Shown here one piece after another: positions 15,243-22,786 of a DNA stretch of 30,546 nt (positions are counted from its first letter, which is position 1; each line of letters starts with the position of its first letter). Both the position numbers and the translations under genes were made by a program. The notes beneath the pieces were generated by a model. That model made no database searches. It was not told the origin of the DNA and saw nothing but the letters and a program-made list of their open reading frames with translations. Origin of the DNA: CAYMPH01 sp964392365 (GTDB taxonomy: Bacteria > Spirochaetota > UBA4802 > UBA5550); contig CAYMPH010000028.1 in assembly GCA_964392365.1 (NCBI GenBank), forward strand, positions 1-30,546, read 5' to 3'.

Positions 15243-15875
15243 TTACTGCATTCCTTTAAATAATTCTTTTATTCTCTTATCAAGAATTCCGAAATCACCG
15301 GCATCTATCAGCTTTTTATCAACCATGTATGTCATTCCGCACGAGATAACATTGTCTATCTTTAAATACTGTTTGTAGTTTTCTTCATTAACCCCGCCGG
15401 TCGGCATTAAATAAAAATCCCTCAAAGCAAACGGCGCGCATATTGATTTTATATAGTCCGGACCGCCAAGCTGAGCTGCAGGAAAAACCTTGATTATATT
15501 GACTTTTGAAAGTGCACTGTTTAATTCAGACGCTGTGGCTACACCCGGAATAAACGGCATATTTATTGAGAGAGAATAATCAATTACTTCAAAATCAACA
15601 CATGGTGAAACACCGAAAACCGCACCTGAATCCTTTGCGCGTTTAATTCCATCCTTAACTAATACACTTCCTGCTCCTATTGTCATGACAGGAAATTGTT
15701 TTGCAATAGCTTCAATGCACTCAAAAGCGGATTCTGTTCTGAGAGTAACCTCAACAAGATGAATTTTGTTTCTGACAAGTATTTCAACTACCTTTAAAGC
15801 TTTATCCGGATTATCAAATACAGCAACAGGCACAAGCGGATTTTTTTTTAAAATTGCCAGCAGATTTTTTTCCAT
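15243..15875 (-). CDS. eda: KDPG / 4-hydroxy-2-oxoglutarate aldolase
   Basis: This class I aldolase splits 2-keto-3-deoxy-6-phosphogluconate into pyruvate and glyceraldehyde-3-phosphate. The 210-aa length is typical. Active-site residues are present: E42 in VEVTLRT (general acid/base), R46-T47, GAGSV near 67-71, FGVSP (87-91), PGVATASE (110-117), the Schiff-base lysine K129 in IIKVFPA, and the phosphate-binding PTGGV (158-162). The start ATG is at 15875. No edd, kdgK or uronate genes are nearby, so whether it acts in Entner-Doudoroff, hexuronate or hydroxyproline breakdown is open. The 67 bp just upstream, then a palindromic repeat, contain no clear promoter. Confidence 0.94.
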   Translation of the reverse strand: MEKNLLAILKKNPLVPVAVFDNPDKALKVVEILVRNKIHLVEVTLRTESAFECIEAIAKQFPVMTIGAGSVLVKDGIKRAKDSGAVFGVSPCVDFEVIDYSLSINMPFIPGVATASELNSALSKVNIIKVFPAAQLGGPDYIKSICAPFALRDFYLMPTGGVNEENYKQYLKIDNVISCGMTYMVDKKLIDAGDFGILDKRIKELFKGMQ

Positions 15876-15941
15876 TTCAATTACTCCATATTTTATTCTA
15901 AAAACAGGCCCCTATTTTACCGGACTTTCTTCTACCTGCAA

Positions 15942-16074
15942 ATGTGTAATAAAGGGGATAGAAGAGATAGATGAGATGATGGAGATAAAATATAGTAATA
16001 ATAAAAATATATAAAGGTACCAATAAAAAAATATATCCCTATCTCATCTATCCCCATATTTCCTGTTCTTACAC
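15942..16074 (+). repeat. Palindromic dispersed repeat, copy A (MITE-like)
   Basis: An imperfect 133-bp palindrome. Its ends are GTGTAA (15944-15949) and TTACAC (16069-16074). Inside, the left arm GGGGATAGAAGAGATAGATG reappears reverse-complemented in the right arm, as GGGGATAGATGAGAT and GGAAATATGGGG. The AT-rich centre includes GGTACC. It has no coding capacity. A copy in the opposite orientation lies at 18587-18690. The shape fits a non-autonomous mobile or REP-like element; no target-site duplication is clear. Confidence 0.75.
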
Positions 16075-16091
16075 TATTATTATATCATCTG

Positions 16092-16126
16092 AAAAAAGTT
16101 GAGACATGTTCATCACATGTCTCAAC
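16092..16126 (-). terminator. Rho-independent terminator after the VOC gene
   Basis: On the minus strand GTTGAGACATGT pairs perfectly with ACATGTCTCAAC (12 bp, 5-nt loop; 16126-16098) and is followed at once by six T (16097-16092). It lies 35 bp past the VOC stop and ends that transcript before repeat A and eda. Confidence 0.92.
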
Positions 16127-16160
16127 GCTTTTTATACAGTTTTTAAACTCGCTGCATTAT

Positions 16161-16529
16161 TTATCCAATAGAAGGATATGCAAGCTCAATCTGATTACCG
16201 TCAGGATCAAGAAAAACCACAGACTGTCCGCCTCTTAAATTTTCAGGGCCGTACACAATTTTTATTCCGGATTCCTCAAGTTCTTCAACAGCGTCATCAA
16301 AGTCTTCTTCATCAACATAAAAAGCAATTCTGCTCTTGTTATCCTTTGCTTTATATCCTTCAGATTCATATAATCCAAGAAGAATATCTCCAATTTTTAA
16401 AAATGCCTGTCCTGTACCGCTTAATTTTTCAATTACTTCAAAGTCAAAAAGATCTTTATAAAACGTAATTGATTTTTCAATATTTGCTACCGTTAATCCG
16501 GTATGATGAAGGCTTTCTATTACAATCAT
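16161..16529 (-). CDS. VOC (glyoxalase/dioxygenase superfamily) protein
   Basis: The 122-aa protein is a single vicinal-oxygen-chelate unit made of two beta-alpha-beta-beta-beta repeats. The first has LHHTGLTVANIEKSITFYKDLFDFEV, with a metal-binding His at residue 8 or 9 and the usual FY-x-LGF-like start. The second ends VVFLDPDGNQIELAYP, with E115 as the expected metal ligand. Members include lactoylglutathione lyase, methylmalonyl-CoA epimerase, fosfomycin-inactivating enzymes and dioxygenases; no feature decides among them. AGGAT precedes the ATG at about 9 nt. It lies 182 bp downstream of glmS and ends in a strong terminator, so it may be transcribed alone. Confidence 0.9.
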   Translation of the reverse strand: MIVIESLHHTGLTVANIEKSITFYKDLFDFEVIEKLSGTGQAFLKIGDILLGLYESEGYKAKDNKSRIAFYVDEEDFDDAVEELEESGIKIVYGPENLRGGQSVVFLDPDGNQIELAYPSIG

Positions 16530-16689
16530 TTCTATCCATCCTGAATACTTTTATGCTGACAGGGCTATACAATAATCCCGTATATTTATTAAAACGCATA
16601 AGCGCTTAATTAATTATTTATAAAAAGGGCCAGATTATGATATCTGTCAATCAATATAAAATATCTATAATAAAAAAAATTTCAAATTC

Positions 16690-16709
16690 TTCTCTATTCC
16701 TATAGAGAA
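16690..16709 (-). terminator. Terminator hairpin after glmS
   Basis: TTCTCTAT and ATAGAGAA form an 8-bp perfect stem with a 4-nt loop, beginning 2 bp after the glmS stop. A run of eight T on the minus strand (16679-16672) follows after about 10 nt. The stem is AT-rich and the T-run a little distant, so efficiency may be moderate. Confidence 0.6.
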
Positions 16710-16711
16710 TT

Positions 16712-18538
16712 TTACTCCACAGTAACGCTTTTAGCAAGGTTTCTCGGCTGATCTACATCGCAGCCTCTCATAACTGCAATATAGTAAGCCAGAAGCTGCA
16801 ATGGAATTACTGTCAGCAAAGGTGAAACAATCCTGTTAACCTCAGGAATATAAATAACATGATCTGCATATTTCTGAATTTCCCTGTCGCCTTCATTTGC
16901 TATTGCTATTACCTTGCCGCGTCTTGCTCTTACTTCCTCAATGTTGCTTATTACTTTGGAATAAACCTCATCTTTAATAGCAATAAAAACAACAGGCATA
17001 TTTTCATCGATCAGCGCTATAGGTCCATGTTTCATTTCAGCAGCAGGGTATCCTTCTGCGTGAATATATGATATTTCCTTTAGTTTCAATGCGCCCTCAA
17101 GAGCTACAGGAAAATGCACGCCGCGTCCAAGATACAGAAAGTTCCTGTTATCTTTGTAAATATCTGCAATTTTTTTAATGTTTTCATTTGTGAGAATACT
17201 TGAAATATATTCCGGAACTTTCATCAGATCATCAATAACAGCTTTACCCTCTCCGGGAGTCATATCCTTTTTCCTGGCTAGAAGAAGAGTCAGCAGGATA
17301 AGAACAGTTATCTGCGATGTAAAAGCCTTTGTTGATGCAACTCCAATTTCCGGACCTGCATGTATATAAACACCGCCTTCAGATTCCCGGGCGATAGTGC
17401 TTCCAACGCCATTTGTAATTCCCAGAACCTTAACGCCTCTTGCCTTTGCCTCGCGCAGTGCTGCAAGAGTATCTGCAGTTTCTCCGGACTGGCTAATTGT
17501 AATAACAAGATCCCCTTTTTTAAGTACCGGTTTTCTATAACGGAATTCCGAAGCATATTCCACTTCCACTGGAATTCTTGCATATTCTTCAATTAGATAT
17601 TCACCGACAAGTCCTGCATGCCAGGATGTGCCGCATGCAATAAATATAATCCGCTCAATATTATTCAGTTCCGCATCAGAAAGTCGAAGCCCGTCGAGTT
17701 TAACATTCCCCGTTTCCTGAATTATTCTTCCTCGAAAAGCATTCTGCACAGTTTCAGTCTGCTCATGTATTTCTTTGAGCATGAAATGATCAAATCCGTG
17801 TTTTTCAATTGATGCTATATCCCAGTCTATTTCCTCAACTTTTTTCTGAATTTTATTTTTATCCAGATCGTAAGTCTTTACCCTGTCTTTGAATATCTCT
17901 ACAAGCTCATTATCTTCAAGATATATTACCTGGCGAGTGTGCTCAACAATCGCGCTCGCATCTGATGCGAGTATCATCTCATTATCACCGACTCCTAAAA
18001 TCAAAGGACTCCCTTTTCTTGCAGCAATGATTCTATCAGGTTCTTTTTTTGAAATAACAGCAATTCCGTACGTTCCCTCAACTCGGGCTAAAGTTTTCAT
18101 TACTGAATCTATAAGGCTGTCAGTCTGATGATAAATTTCAATCATATGAACAAGGACTTCAGTATCGGTCTGGCTTGTGAATTTATGGCCTTTTTTTACA
18201 AGGAACTGTTTCAGATCAGAATGATTCTCAATAATGCCGTTGTGAACTAGAGCAATGGAATTTGAACAATCGCAGTGAGGATGTGAATTTTCGTCCGATG
18301 GAACTCCATGTGTTGCCCATCTCGTGTGTCCTATGCCAAGATTGAATTCAGAAAGTTTTTCATAGTCAAGAGCTGATTCCAGAGATGCGAGCTTCCCCTT
18401 CTTTTTTTCCAGAAACATTTCATTGTTTAATAACGCTATTCCGGCAGAATCATATCCCCTGTATTCAAGCCGCTTCAGTCCGGATATTATTACCTCTGAA
18501 GCGTTTTTCGAACCGATGTAGCCAATTATTCCGCACAT
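16712..18538 (-). CDS. glmS: Glutamine-fructose-6-phosphate aminotransferase (isomerizing)
   Basis: GlmS makes glucosamine-6-phosphate from fructose-6-phosphate and glutamine, the first step toward UDP-GlcNAc for peptidoglycan and outer-membrane glycolipids. It is 608 aa, the normal length. The N-terminal glutaminase domain begins MCGIIGYIG, with Cys2 the nucleophile after Met removal, and has GIGHTRWATHG and HNGIIENH. Two SIS sugar-isomerase domains follow, with ISQSGETADTLAAL and, in the second, AEGYPAAEMKHGPIALID. The C-terminus DQPRNLAKSVTVE is the conserved closing segment. I see no glmS ribozyme in the 5' region, which instead carries repeat copy B. A terminator follows. Confidence 0.98.
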   Translation of the reverse strand: MCGIIGYIGSKNASEVIISGLKRLEYRGYDSAGIALLNNEMFLEKKKGKLASLESALDYEKLSEFNLGIGHTRWATHGVPSDENSHPHCDCSNSIALVHNGIIENHSDLKQFLVKKGHKFTSQTDTEVLVHMIEIYHQTDSLIDSVMKTLARVEGTYGIAVISKKEPDRIIAARKGSPLILGVGDNEMILASDASAIVEHTRQVIYLEDNELVEIFKDRVKTYDLDKNKIQKKVEEIDWDIASIEKHGFDHFMLKEIHEQTETVQNAFRGRIIQETGNVKLDGLRLSDAELNNIERIIFIACGTSWHAGLVGEYLIEEYARIPVEVEYASEFRYRKPVLKKGDLVITISQSGETADTLAALREAKARGVKVLGITNGVGSTIARESEGGVYIHAGPEIGVASTKAFTSQITVLILLTLLLARKKDMTPGEGKAVIDDLMKVPEYISSILTNENIKKIADIYKDNRNFLYLGRGVHFPVALEGALKLKEISYIHAEGYPAAEMKHGPIALIDENMPVVFIAIKDEVYSKVISNIEEVRARRGKVIAIANEGDREIQKYADHVIYIPEVNRIVSPLLTVIPLQLLAYYIAVMRGCDVDQPRNLAKSVTVE

Positions 18539-18586
18539 ATCAACCCGCCTGCTAAAATTATTACCCCTTCTTGAAATCCCCTATTT

Positions 18587-18690
18587 GTTAAGGAACAGGA
18601 GATATGGGGATTTAAGAGATTAGGGAGATATTTATTAATTTTTTATCTCCATTATCTCATATATCTCTTCTATACCCATTTCTTACACAT
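18587..18690 (-). repeat. Palindromic dispersed repeat, copy B (inverted relative to copy A)
   Basis: Read on the minus strand, it matches copy A along both arms: ATGTGTAA, then ATAGAAGAGATA, ATGAGAT, ATGGAGATAAAA, and at the far end TCCCCATAT and TCCTGTTC. The centre is shorter (about 9 nt of AT against about 40), so copy B is 104 bp. The right terminus has diverged (CTTAAC against TTACAC). It sits between glmS and the 171-aa gene and has no coding capacity. Confidence 0.75.
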
Positions 18691-18771
18691 TATGGCATAG
18701 AAGTAAACCCTTAGAGAGAAAATTTAAATCTTTATAAACACCTGCGTTAAATTTTTATTAAAAATGGATCA

Positions 18772-19287
18772 TCATTTTTTTAATGACTTTTGTTCAAGTT
18801 TTTTTTCCACATCAATTAATTTTATTTTATGCAGATAAAGCTCTACAATATTTCCGCCTGCATCTGTTGTAAGTTTAAATCTTTTCACTTTTCCGGAAAC
18901 AGCAACAAGCTTACCGGAACGCCACCACATTTTAAGCATATCAGTATCTTTTCCTATGATACCTGTTACAGAAGCGCTGTCAACAGGACCTGAAATCTTA
19001 AGCCACCGGTCAGATCGTACAAGGCCTGTTACACCCTGGTCATATAATCCTTCCGGTGAAATCAGAACAAAGCTGGAATCTGTCATTATTTCTTTTCCAA
19101 TTAAATCATTCAGAATTGCCCTGAGCTGTCTTTCATCAGATTTCCTGGGGAAAAAAATAATATTATTATATCTGTTAAAATAATCAGTAAGCGTAAGGTA
19201 ATTTTTTTCAGCTTCGGTAATTTCCGCAGAATATAAAATGGCAGAAAAAATAAAAAAAAACAGAACTGCTTTTTTAAAAATTTCCAC
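18772..19287 (-). CDS. Exported protein with a possible OB-fold domain
   Basis: The frame is open back to 19392, but the convincing start is GTG at 19287: the protein then begins MEIFKKAVLFFFIFSAILYSA, a textbook signal peptide with cleavage near YSA-EI, leaving a mature protein of about 150 aa. The Shine-Dalgarno GGAGG, 11 nt upstream, is encoded by the glycine-rich tail of the preceding gene, whose stop lies inside this gene (14-nt overlap). The C-terminal part (SGKLVAVSGKVKRFKLTTD...IVELYLHKIKLI) looks like a five-stranded OB fold, by eye only. It is the third gene of a coupled operon with two multipass membrane proteins. I recognise no family. Confidence 0.75.
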   Translation of the reverse strand: MEIFKKAVLFFFIFSAILYSAEITEAEKNYLTLTDYFNRYNNIIFFPRKSDERQLRAILNDLIGKEIMTDSSFVLISPEGLYDQGVTGLVRSDRWLKISGPVDSASVTGIIGKDTDMLKMWWRSGKLVAVSGKVKRFKLTTDAGGNIVELYLHKIKLIDVEKKLEQKSLKK

Positions 19288-20530
19288 TGCTGCCGCCGCC
19301 TCCAAAAGTACCGCCGGATCCTTTGAATACATCTGACGGATTTGCCTGCGGCTGGCCTGAAGTTTTTGATATGATAACAGCTTCCATGTCAAGATTCACT
19401 CCAATATCCGAGAACGGCTTATCCTCATCTTCCTGATAGGATAGTCCGTACCTGGGAGTTTTAAGAAACCGGATCGCTGAATACGCCAGCGCAATCAATG
19501 CTATTCCGGCAGAAGTGAGAGCAATTTCCGGAGGAGCAATGCTGAAGTAGTACCTGAATGTTAAAACTGAAGCTACAAGAATAATGAGTCCCACTAAAAG
19601 AAAAATACGGTCTTTATCCCTGAGAGCTTTTACAATATAGAATACCGGAATTAAAATGGTGGTCAGATAAAAAAAGAATGACATAGGCAAAACAGGCTTT
19701 TTAGAATTGCTTTCCTGCTCGTTTATGTTTTGATTATCTTCATTCGCGTTAAAGGATGCAGAATTCCTATATTCCATATGATCTTTCTGCTGCAGAATAT
19801 TATTTGCCTCTCTAACAACAAAATAATTTCCCCCAAGATATATTGTAAGCAGAACAAGTATCTTAACAACAGTAAGGCTTTCTTTCCAGAATCTCAGTTT
19901 ATTTATTTTTAAAGCCTGATGTATAATTAAATAAAACAATACTCCGGATAAAATTATTGCAAAAGGAAGAATTAATTTCCCAATTTGATACTTGATTAAA
20001 AATAAAAACACCATTGCAAAGAAACAGATATATGAAGCAGAAGCAACAAGCATATCTGAAAATAAAATTGCAGAAATTACCAATATGGGGAATATTAGCA
20101 ATAAAAAGATCAGCGGATCTTTTATATCAGCTGCAATATAAATTCCTATACCAAAAAAAATTAAAGCAATATAAAGCAATGCATCATCCATACCTGCTTT
20201 ATAAATTTTTTTATCATAGGAAACAATTATTCCCAATAAAGCTGCTGCACATAAAATGCCGTATATAATTAATAAAATTCCATAATCATTTCCTCTTTTA
20301 AAAACATCAATTAATGGAATAGACAGCAGTCCTAAAATAGCGCTTGTTAAAATTGCGGTAAATATAAAAAGTCCTATCCTGATAAAAATATTCGGAATAT
20401 AAAAAGATTCCGGATGATTATTCTTAATCGACTCAAGTTGAGCTGCATCAATCCATTTCTTTTTAAAATAATCTGCTGCTTCCTGTTTTATCCTGAGATT
20501 ATCAAGCCATTTGGAATTATAAACAATCAT
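19274..20530 (-). CDS. Multipass membrane protein with a glycine-rich C-terminus
   Basis: The 418-aa protein starts with a short soluble helix-turn segment (residues 1-45, VYNSKWLDNLRIKQEAADYFKK), followed by many hydrophobic segments (about 10, residues 50-360). A hydrophilic Asn/Gln/Glu-rich insertion sits in the middle (about 240-270). The cytoplasmic-looking tail ends in Gly and Ser (GGTFGGGGSSGNF). A similar tail closes many TPM-domain (YgcG-type) and DUF2207 membrane proteins, where its role is unclear. The N-terminal segment suggests kinship with the DUF2157 family of the upstream gene. The start ATG overlaps the upstream stop by ATGA, and the 3' end overlaps the exported-protein gene. 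Function unknown. Confidence 0.8.
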   Translation of the reverse strand: MIVYNSKWLDNLRIKQEAADYFKKKWIDAAQLESIKNNHPESFYIPNIFIRIGLFIFTAILTSAILGLLSIPLIDVFKRGNDYGILLIIYGILCAAALLGIIVSYDKKIYKAGMDDALLYIALIFFGIGIYIAADIKDPLIFLLLIFPILVISAILFSDMLVASASYICFFAMVFLFLIKYQIGKLILPFAIILSGVLFYLIIHQALKINKLRFWKESLTVVKILVLLTIYLGGNYFVVREANNILQQKDHMEYRNSASFNANEDNQNINEQESNSKKPVLPMSFFFYLTTILIPVFYIVKALRDKDRIFLLVGLIILVASVLTFRYYFSIAPPEIALTSAGIALIALAYSAIRFLKTPRYGLSYQEDEDKPFSDIGVNLDMEAVIISKTSGQPQANPSDVFKGSGGTFGGGGSSGNF

Positions 20531-21513
20531 TCTGTTTTTCCTATTAATTTTTTATAATTTAAAAAGAAAAGAATTATCATCACGCATGAAACAATAAAAT
20601 ATAAAAAACCAAACCATAAAACGCCATCGCTTTTTATTCCGTCTAATATATATTTAAAAAATAAATAAGTGATTCCGATATACGGGTAAACAACTGAAAT
20701 AAGCAGAAAATATAAAGACTGTTCTTTGCGGGAATAATATATAAAAAATACAGCTGCGCCGATTAATGCAAAAAAGTAAAATACCCTGTAATCTTCACGG
20801 AAAACACCGGCAAGACTATAAATAAAAAGAATCGTTGCAGAGAAATTATAGATTGTAAATGTAAAATGCTTTTTGACATTTTTATAATTTAAAAGTGTCG
20901 CAGCAATTGTTAATGCTATTCCATAAAAGATAGAAACCACAGTTACAGTTTCTATTTTTGAAAAAGGATTGGTCATATCCAGTGGATTGACTGCAATTCC
21001 AACCCAGGCTGTTAGTCCGGTAAGTGCCAGAGACAATACCCCAAGATGGTCAAAATAAAAGGCAATAAGGAAAAATATAACTGAAGGAATAAAAACAGCA
21101 AGCCTGTAGCTTTCTCCAAAAATTGTATATTGATATTGGAGATAACCTTCCAGAGAAAGAAATAACAGGCATGATAAAAGCAGAGAATAATCGCTGAAAG
21201 GCGAAGGATTTGATGTCTTTTCATTTGAGTACGGGAGCCTGTGGTGAAAGGCATAATAAAAAGATGCTCCGCATAAAACTGCAATAAGTGAAATTAAAGC
21301 CCCATGACCGATATATTCAAAATTTTTGTATATCGCAATCCCTATGCCTGTACTGAGCAAAGTCACTCCCAGATAAAGAAAAGTTCTCAGTTCCCAGAAA
21401 AGAGAGAAATTCTTCTTCGAGGAATTTTCTTCAATATGAGCTTTCTGCTCTTTAGAAATAAATTTTTTCTGATACAGTTCATCGAGTATTGACTGGTTCA
21501 TATTCTGCTTCAC
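20527..21513 (-). CDS. DUF2157-like multipass membrane protein
   Basis: The N-terminal soluble segment (about residues 5-35, SILDELYQKKFISKEQKAHIEE) resembles the start of DUF2157 proteins, followed by WELRTFLYLGVTLLSTGIG, the usual entry to the first membrane helix. About nine or ten hydrophobic segments follow, up to the C-terminal basic KKLIGKTE. Length 328 aa fits the family, whose function is unknown. The frame can begin at GTG (21513) or at an ATG four codons later (21501); neither has a strong Shine-Dalgarno. It is the first gene of the three-gene membrane operon, with a candidate promoter at 21556-21584. The DUF2157 call rests on remembered style, not an alignment. Confidence 0.78.
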   Translation of the reverse strand: MKQNMNQSILDELYQKKFISKEQKAHIEENSSKKNFSLFWELRTFLYLGVTLLSTGIGIAIYKNFEYIGHGALISLIAVLCGASFYYAFHHRLPYSNEKTSNPSPFSDYSLLLSCLLFLSLEGYLQYQYTIFGESYRLAVFIPSVIFFLIAFYFDHLGVLSLALTGLTAWVGIAVNPLDMTNPFSKIETVTVVSIFYGIALTIAATLLNYKNVKKHFTFTIYNFSATILFIYSLAGVFREDYRVFYFFALIGAAVFFIYYSRKEQSLYFLLISVVYPYIGITYLFFKYILDGIKSDGVLWFGFLYFIVSCVMIILFFLNYKKLIGKTE

Positions 21514-21555
21514 TTATCTTATTTTTTTTTAAAATCAATAATAATTTCAGGATAT

Positions 21556-21584
21556 TGTACATACCAATCTGGAAATTTAGTCAA
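21556..21584 (-). promoter_or_regulatory. Candidate promoter for the three-gene membrane operon
   Basis: TTGACT (21584-21579) is followed by TGTACA after 17 nt (21561-21556), or by the better TACAAT after 19 nt (21559-21554). The first 21 bases match the promoter of the 659-aa gene at 18 positions (TTGACTAAATTT-N3-GATTGG). Confidence 0.45.
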
Positions 21585-21600
21585 GGAAAAAAGTTTTGCA

Positions 21601-21629
21601 GGTGATGCCTCGGCTACGCTCGGCAAACG
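21601..21629. repeat. Direct repeat, left copy, bounding the structured island
   Basis: A 29-bp GC-rich unit (starts GGTGATGCCTCGGC, ends CTCGGCAAACG) matches 21977-22005 at 26 of 29 positions. Its core GCCTCGGCTACGCTCGGC can fold with GCC pairing GGC, as REP-like elements do. Shorter versions follow in tandem: CGCTTGGCAAG at 21640 and TACGCTCGGCAAAC at 21662-21675, the CGCT words being spaced 23 and 24 bp apart. Confidence 0.8.
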
Positions 21630-21976
21630 TAATCAATCCCGCTTGGCAAGTGTGTATCGGTTACGCTCGGCAAACAGGTTGTAAAAATATTGTATATAAT
21701 TCCGGTAATTACTTCATAAAACCGGTCTTGCACCCTCGGGTGAATCACAATAAAAAAATTCTACACTAGCCGGTTTCTTCAAAACCGGTGAAAGGATGCA
21801 TTTTCACCCAGGAGGGAAAGATAATCCCAATGAAACAAAAAAAGTATTATATCAAATAAAAGATGCAAGGCCTGCGCCGTTGAGCAGGCGGCTTTCGGGT
21901 GGAAGTCTCGAAGGAGGGTTGCTTTTCCGCCTTAAAAGCAACCCTCCTTTGAGAATATGCTACACCGTGCATTAAA
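21630..21976. other. GC-rich structured intergenic island without a gene
   Basis: This 347-bp stretch between the direct repeats has no convincing gene but several hairpins: CACC-CTCG-GGTG (21731-21742), CCGGTTT/AAACCGG (21770-21788), GCCTGC/GCAGGC (21870-21889), and a perfect 16-bp stem AAGGAGGGTTGCTTTT (21911-21926) with its complement (21934-21949), extended by CTC/GAG. A 9-codon open frame (21830-21859) follows AGGAGG. No T-run follows the large hairpin on either strand, so it is not a standard terminator. It could be a structured RNA or the body of a small mobile element. Confidence 0.6.
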
Positions 21977-22005
21977 GGTGATGCCTCGACTCCGCTCGGC
22001 AAGCG
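21977..22005. repeat. Direct repeat, right copy, next to the plsC stop
   Basis: The second 29-bp unit (GGTGATGCCTCGAC ... CTCGGCAAGCG) has the same orientation as the left copy and differs at three positions. It ends one base before the plsC stop codon (22007-22009). The core GCCTCGACTCCGCTCGGC resembles GC-rich palindromes that I recall as scattered through many environmental bacterial genomes; that recollection is unverified. Confidence 0.8.
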
Positions 22006-22006
22006 G

Positions 22007-22786
22007 TTAATCCATTTTTTTCAAAAAAATACCTCTAACTTCTTCAGAAAGAGTCCCTGCTGAAAATTCCGCACCGGAATAATCCGGCAAAAATGTTTTT
22101 AAAACATTTACAGATATTTCATTATTCACCAGTGTATTAAATAGAAACTTTCCCGGAATAAAAAGTCTGCCTGTATTTTGTATCTGCAAAACTGTTATAG
22201 ATGCTCCTGTAATTTTTGCAATACTGAAAGCACCTTTTTTAAAACGGCCGAGGCTGCCGTCTTTGCTTCTTGTTCCTTCAGGAAAAATAAAAATATTTCC
22301 TCCGGATTTTATATAATCTTTCAGTTTTGATATCATATCAGCATTTCCTGTATTGAAAATATCAGAGCTGGAGGAAGGGATATAACCTGAATTTTTAACT
22401 ATCCACCCGAAAACCGGAACTTTAAAAAAAGTTCCTTTTATTATTGTTTTCTGTTTTTTAATTATAGATATAAGAAGTATTGGATCAAGATATGATATAT
22501 GATTGCAGATAATCACTGAAGATGAAATTTTATCAATCCCTTCATCAATTGAAATTTTCAGCCCTGGAACAATTAATGCCGCGAGTCTGAAAAATCCTTT
22601 ATAAAAATAACTGCTTATAAACTGAAAAGATGATTCCCTGTCTTTAGAAAATATATATTCAGCAGAATATAAAACAAGAGAGAGAGCCCCTGCCCCTAAA
22701 AAATAAAGCCAGAGAATCAGAGTTAAAAAAAAATCTGATAAAAATTTTACCGGAACAAAAAAAAATTGAGGCATGTGATCAATCAA
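22007..22786 (-). CDS. 1-acylglycerol-3-phosphate acyltransferase-like protein (PlsC family)
   Basis: This is a membrane-bound acyltransferase that would pass an acyl chain from ACP or CoA to a glycerolipid or similar acceptor. The 259-aa protein has a hydrophobic N-terminus (residues 16-42) and the four-block catalytic domain: NHISYLD with H96 and D101 (HX4D), KGTFFKVPVFGWIV, FPEGTRS (168-174) for phosphate binding, and a later VLQIQNTG segment. The start is TTG at 22786, overlapping the ketosynthase stop (TTGA); an ATG at 22774 is a possible alternative. It is third in an ACP-ketosynthase-acyltransferase operon, so a dedicated acyl chain may be made and transferred by this set. The exact acceptor is unknown. 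Confidence 0.9.
   Translation of the reverse strand: MIDHMPQFFFVPVKFLSDFFLTLILWLYFLGAGALSLVLYSAEYIFSKDRESSFQFISSYFYKGFFRLAALIVPGLKISIDEGIDKISSSVIICNHISYLDPILLISIIKKQKTIIKGTFFKVPVFGWIVKNSGYIPSSSSDIFNTGNADMISKLKDYIKSGGNIFIFPEGTRSKDGSLGRFKKGAFSIAKITGASITVLQIQNTGRLFIPGKFLFNTLVNNEISVNVLKTFLPDYSGAEFSAGTLSEEVRGIFLKKMD

Noticed and set aside
18539..18771. A glmS ribozyme upstream of glmS
   Set aside because: The 5' region holds repeat copy B and AT-rich DNA; I could not find the conserved pseudoknot core of the ribozyme.
21907..21953. A rho-independent terminator for plsC or the membrane operon
   Set aside because: The stem is long and GC-rich, but no T-run follows on either strand.
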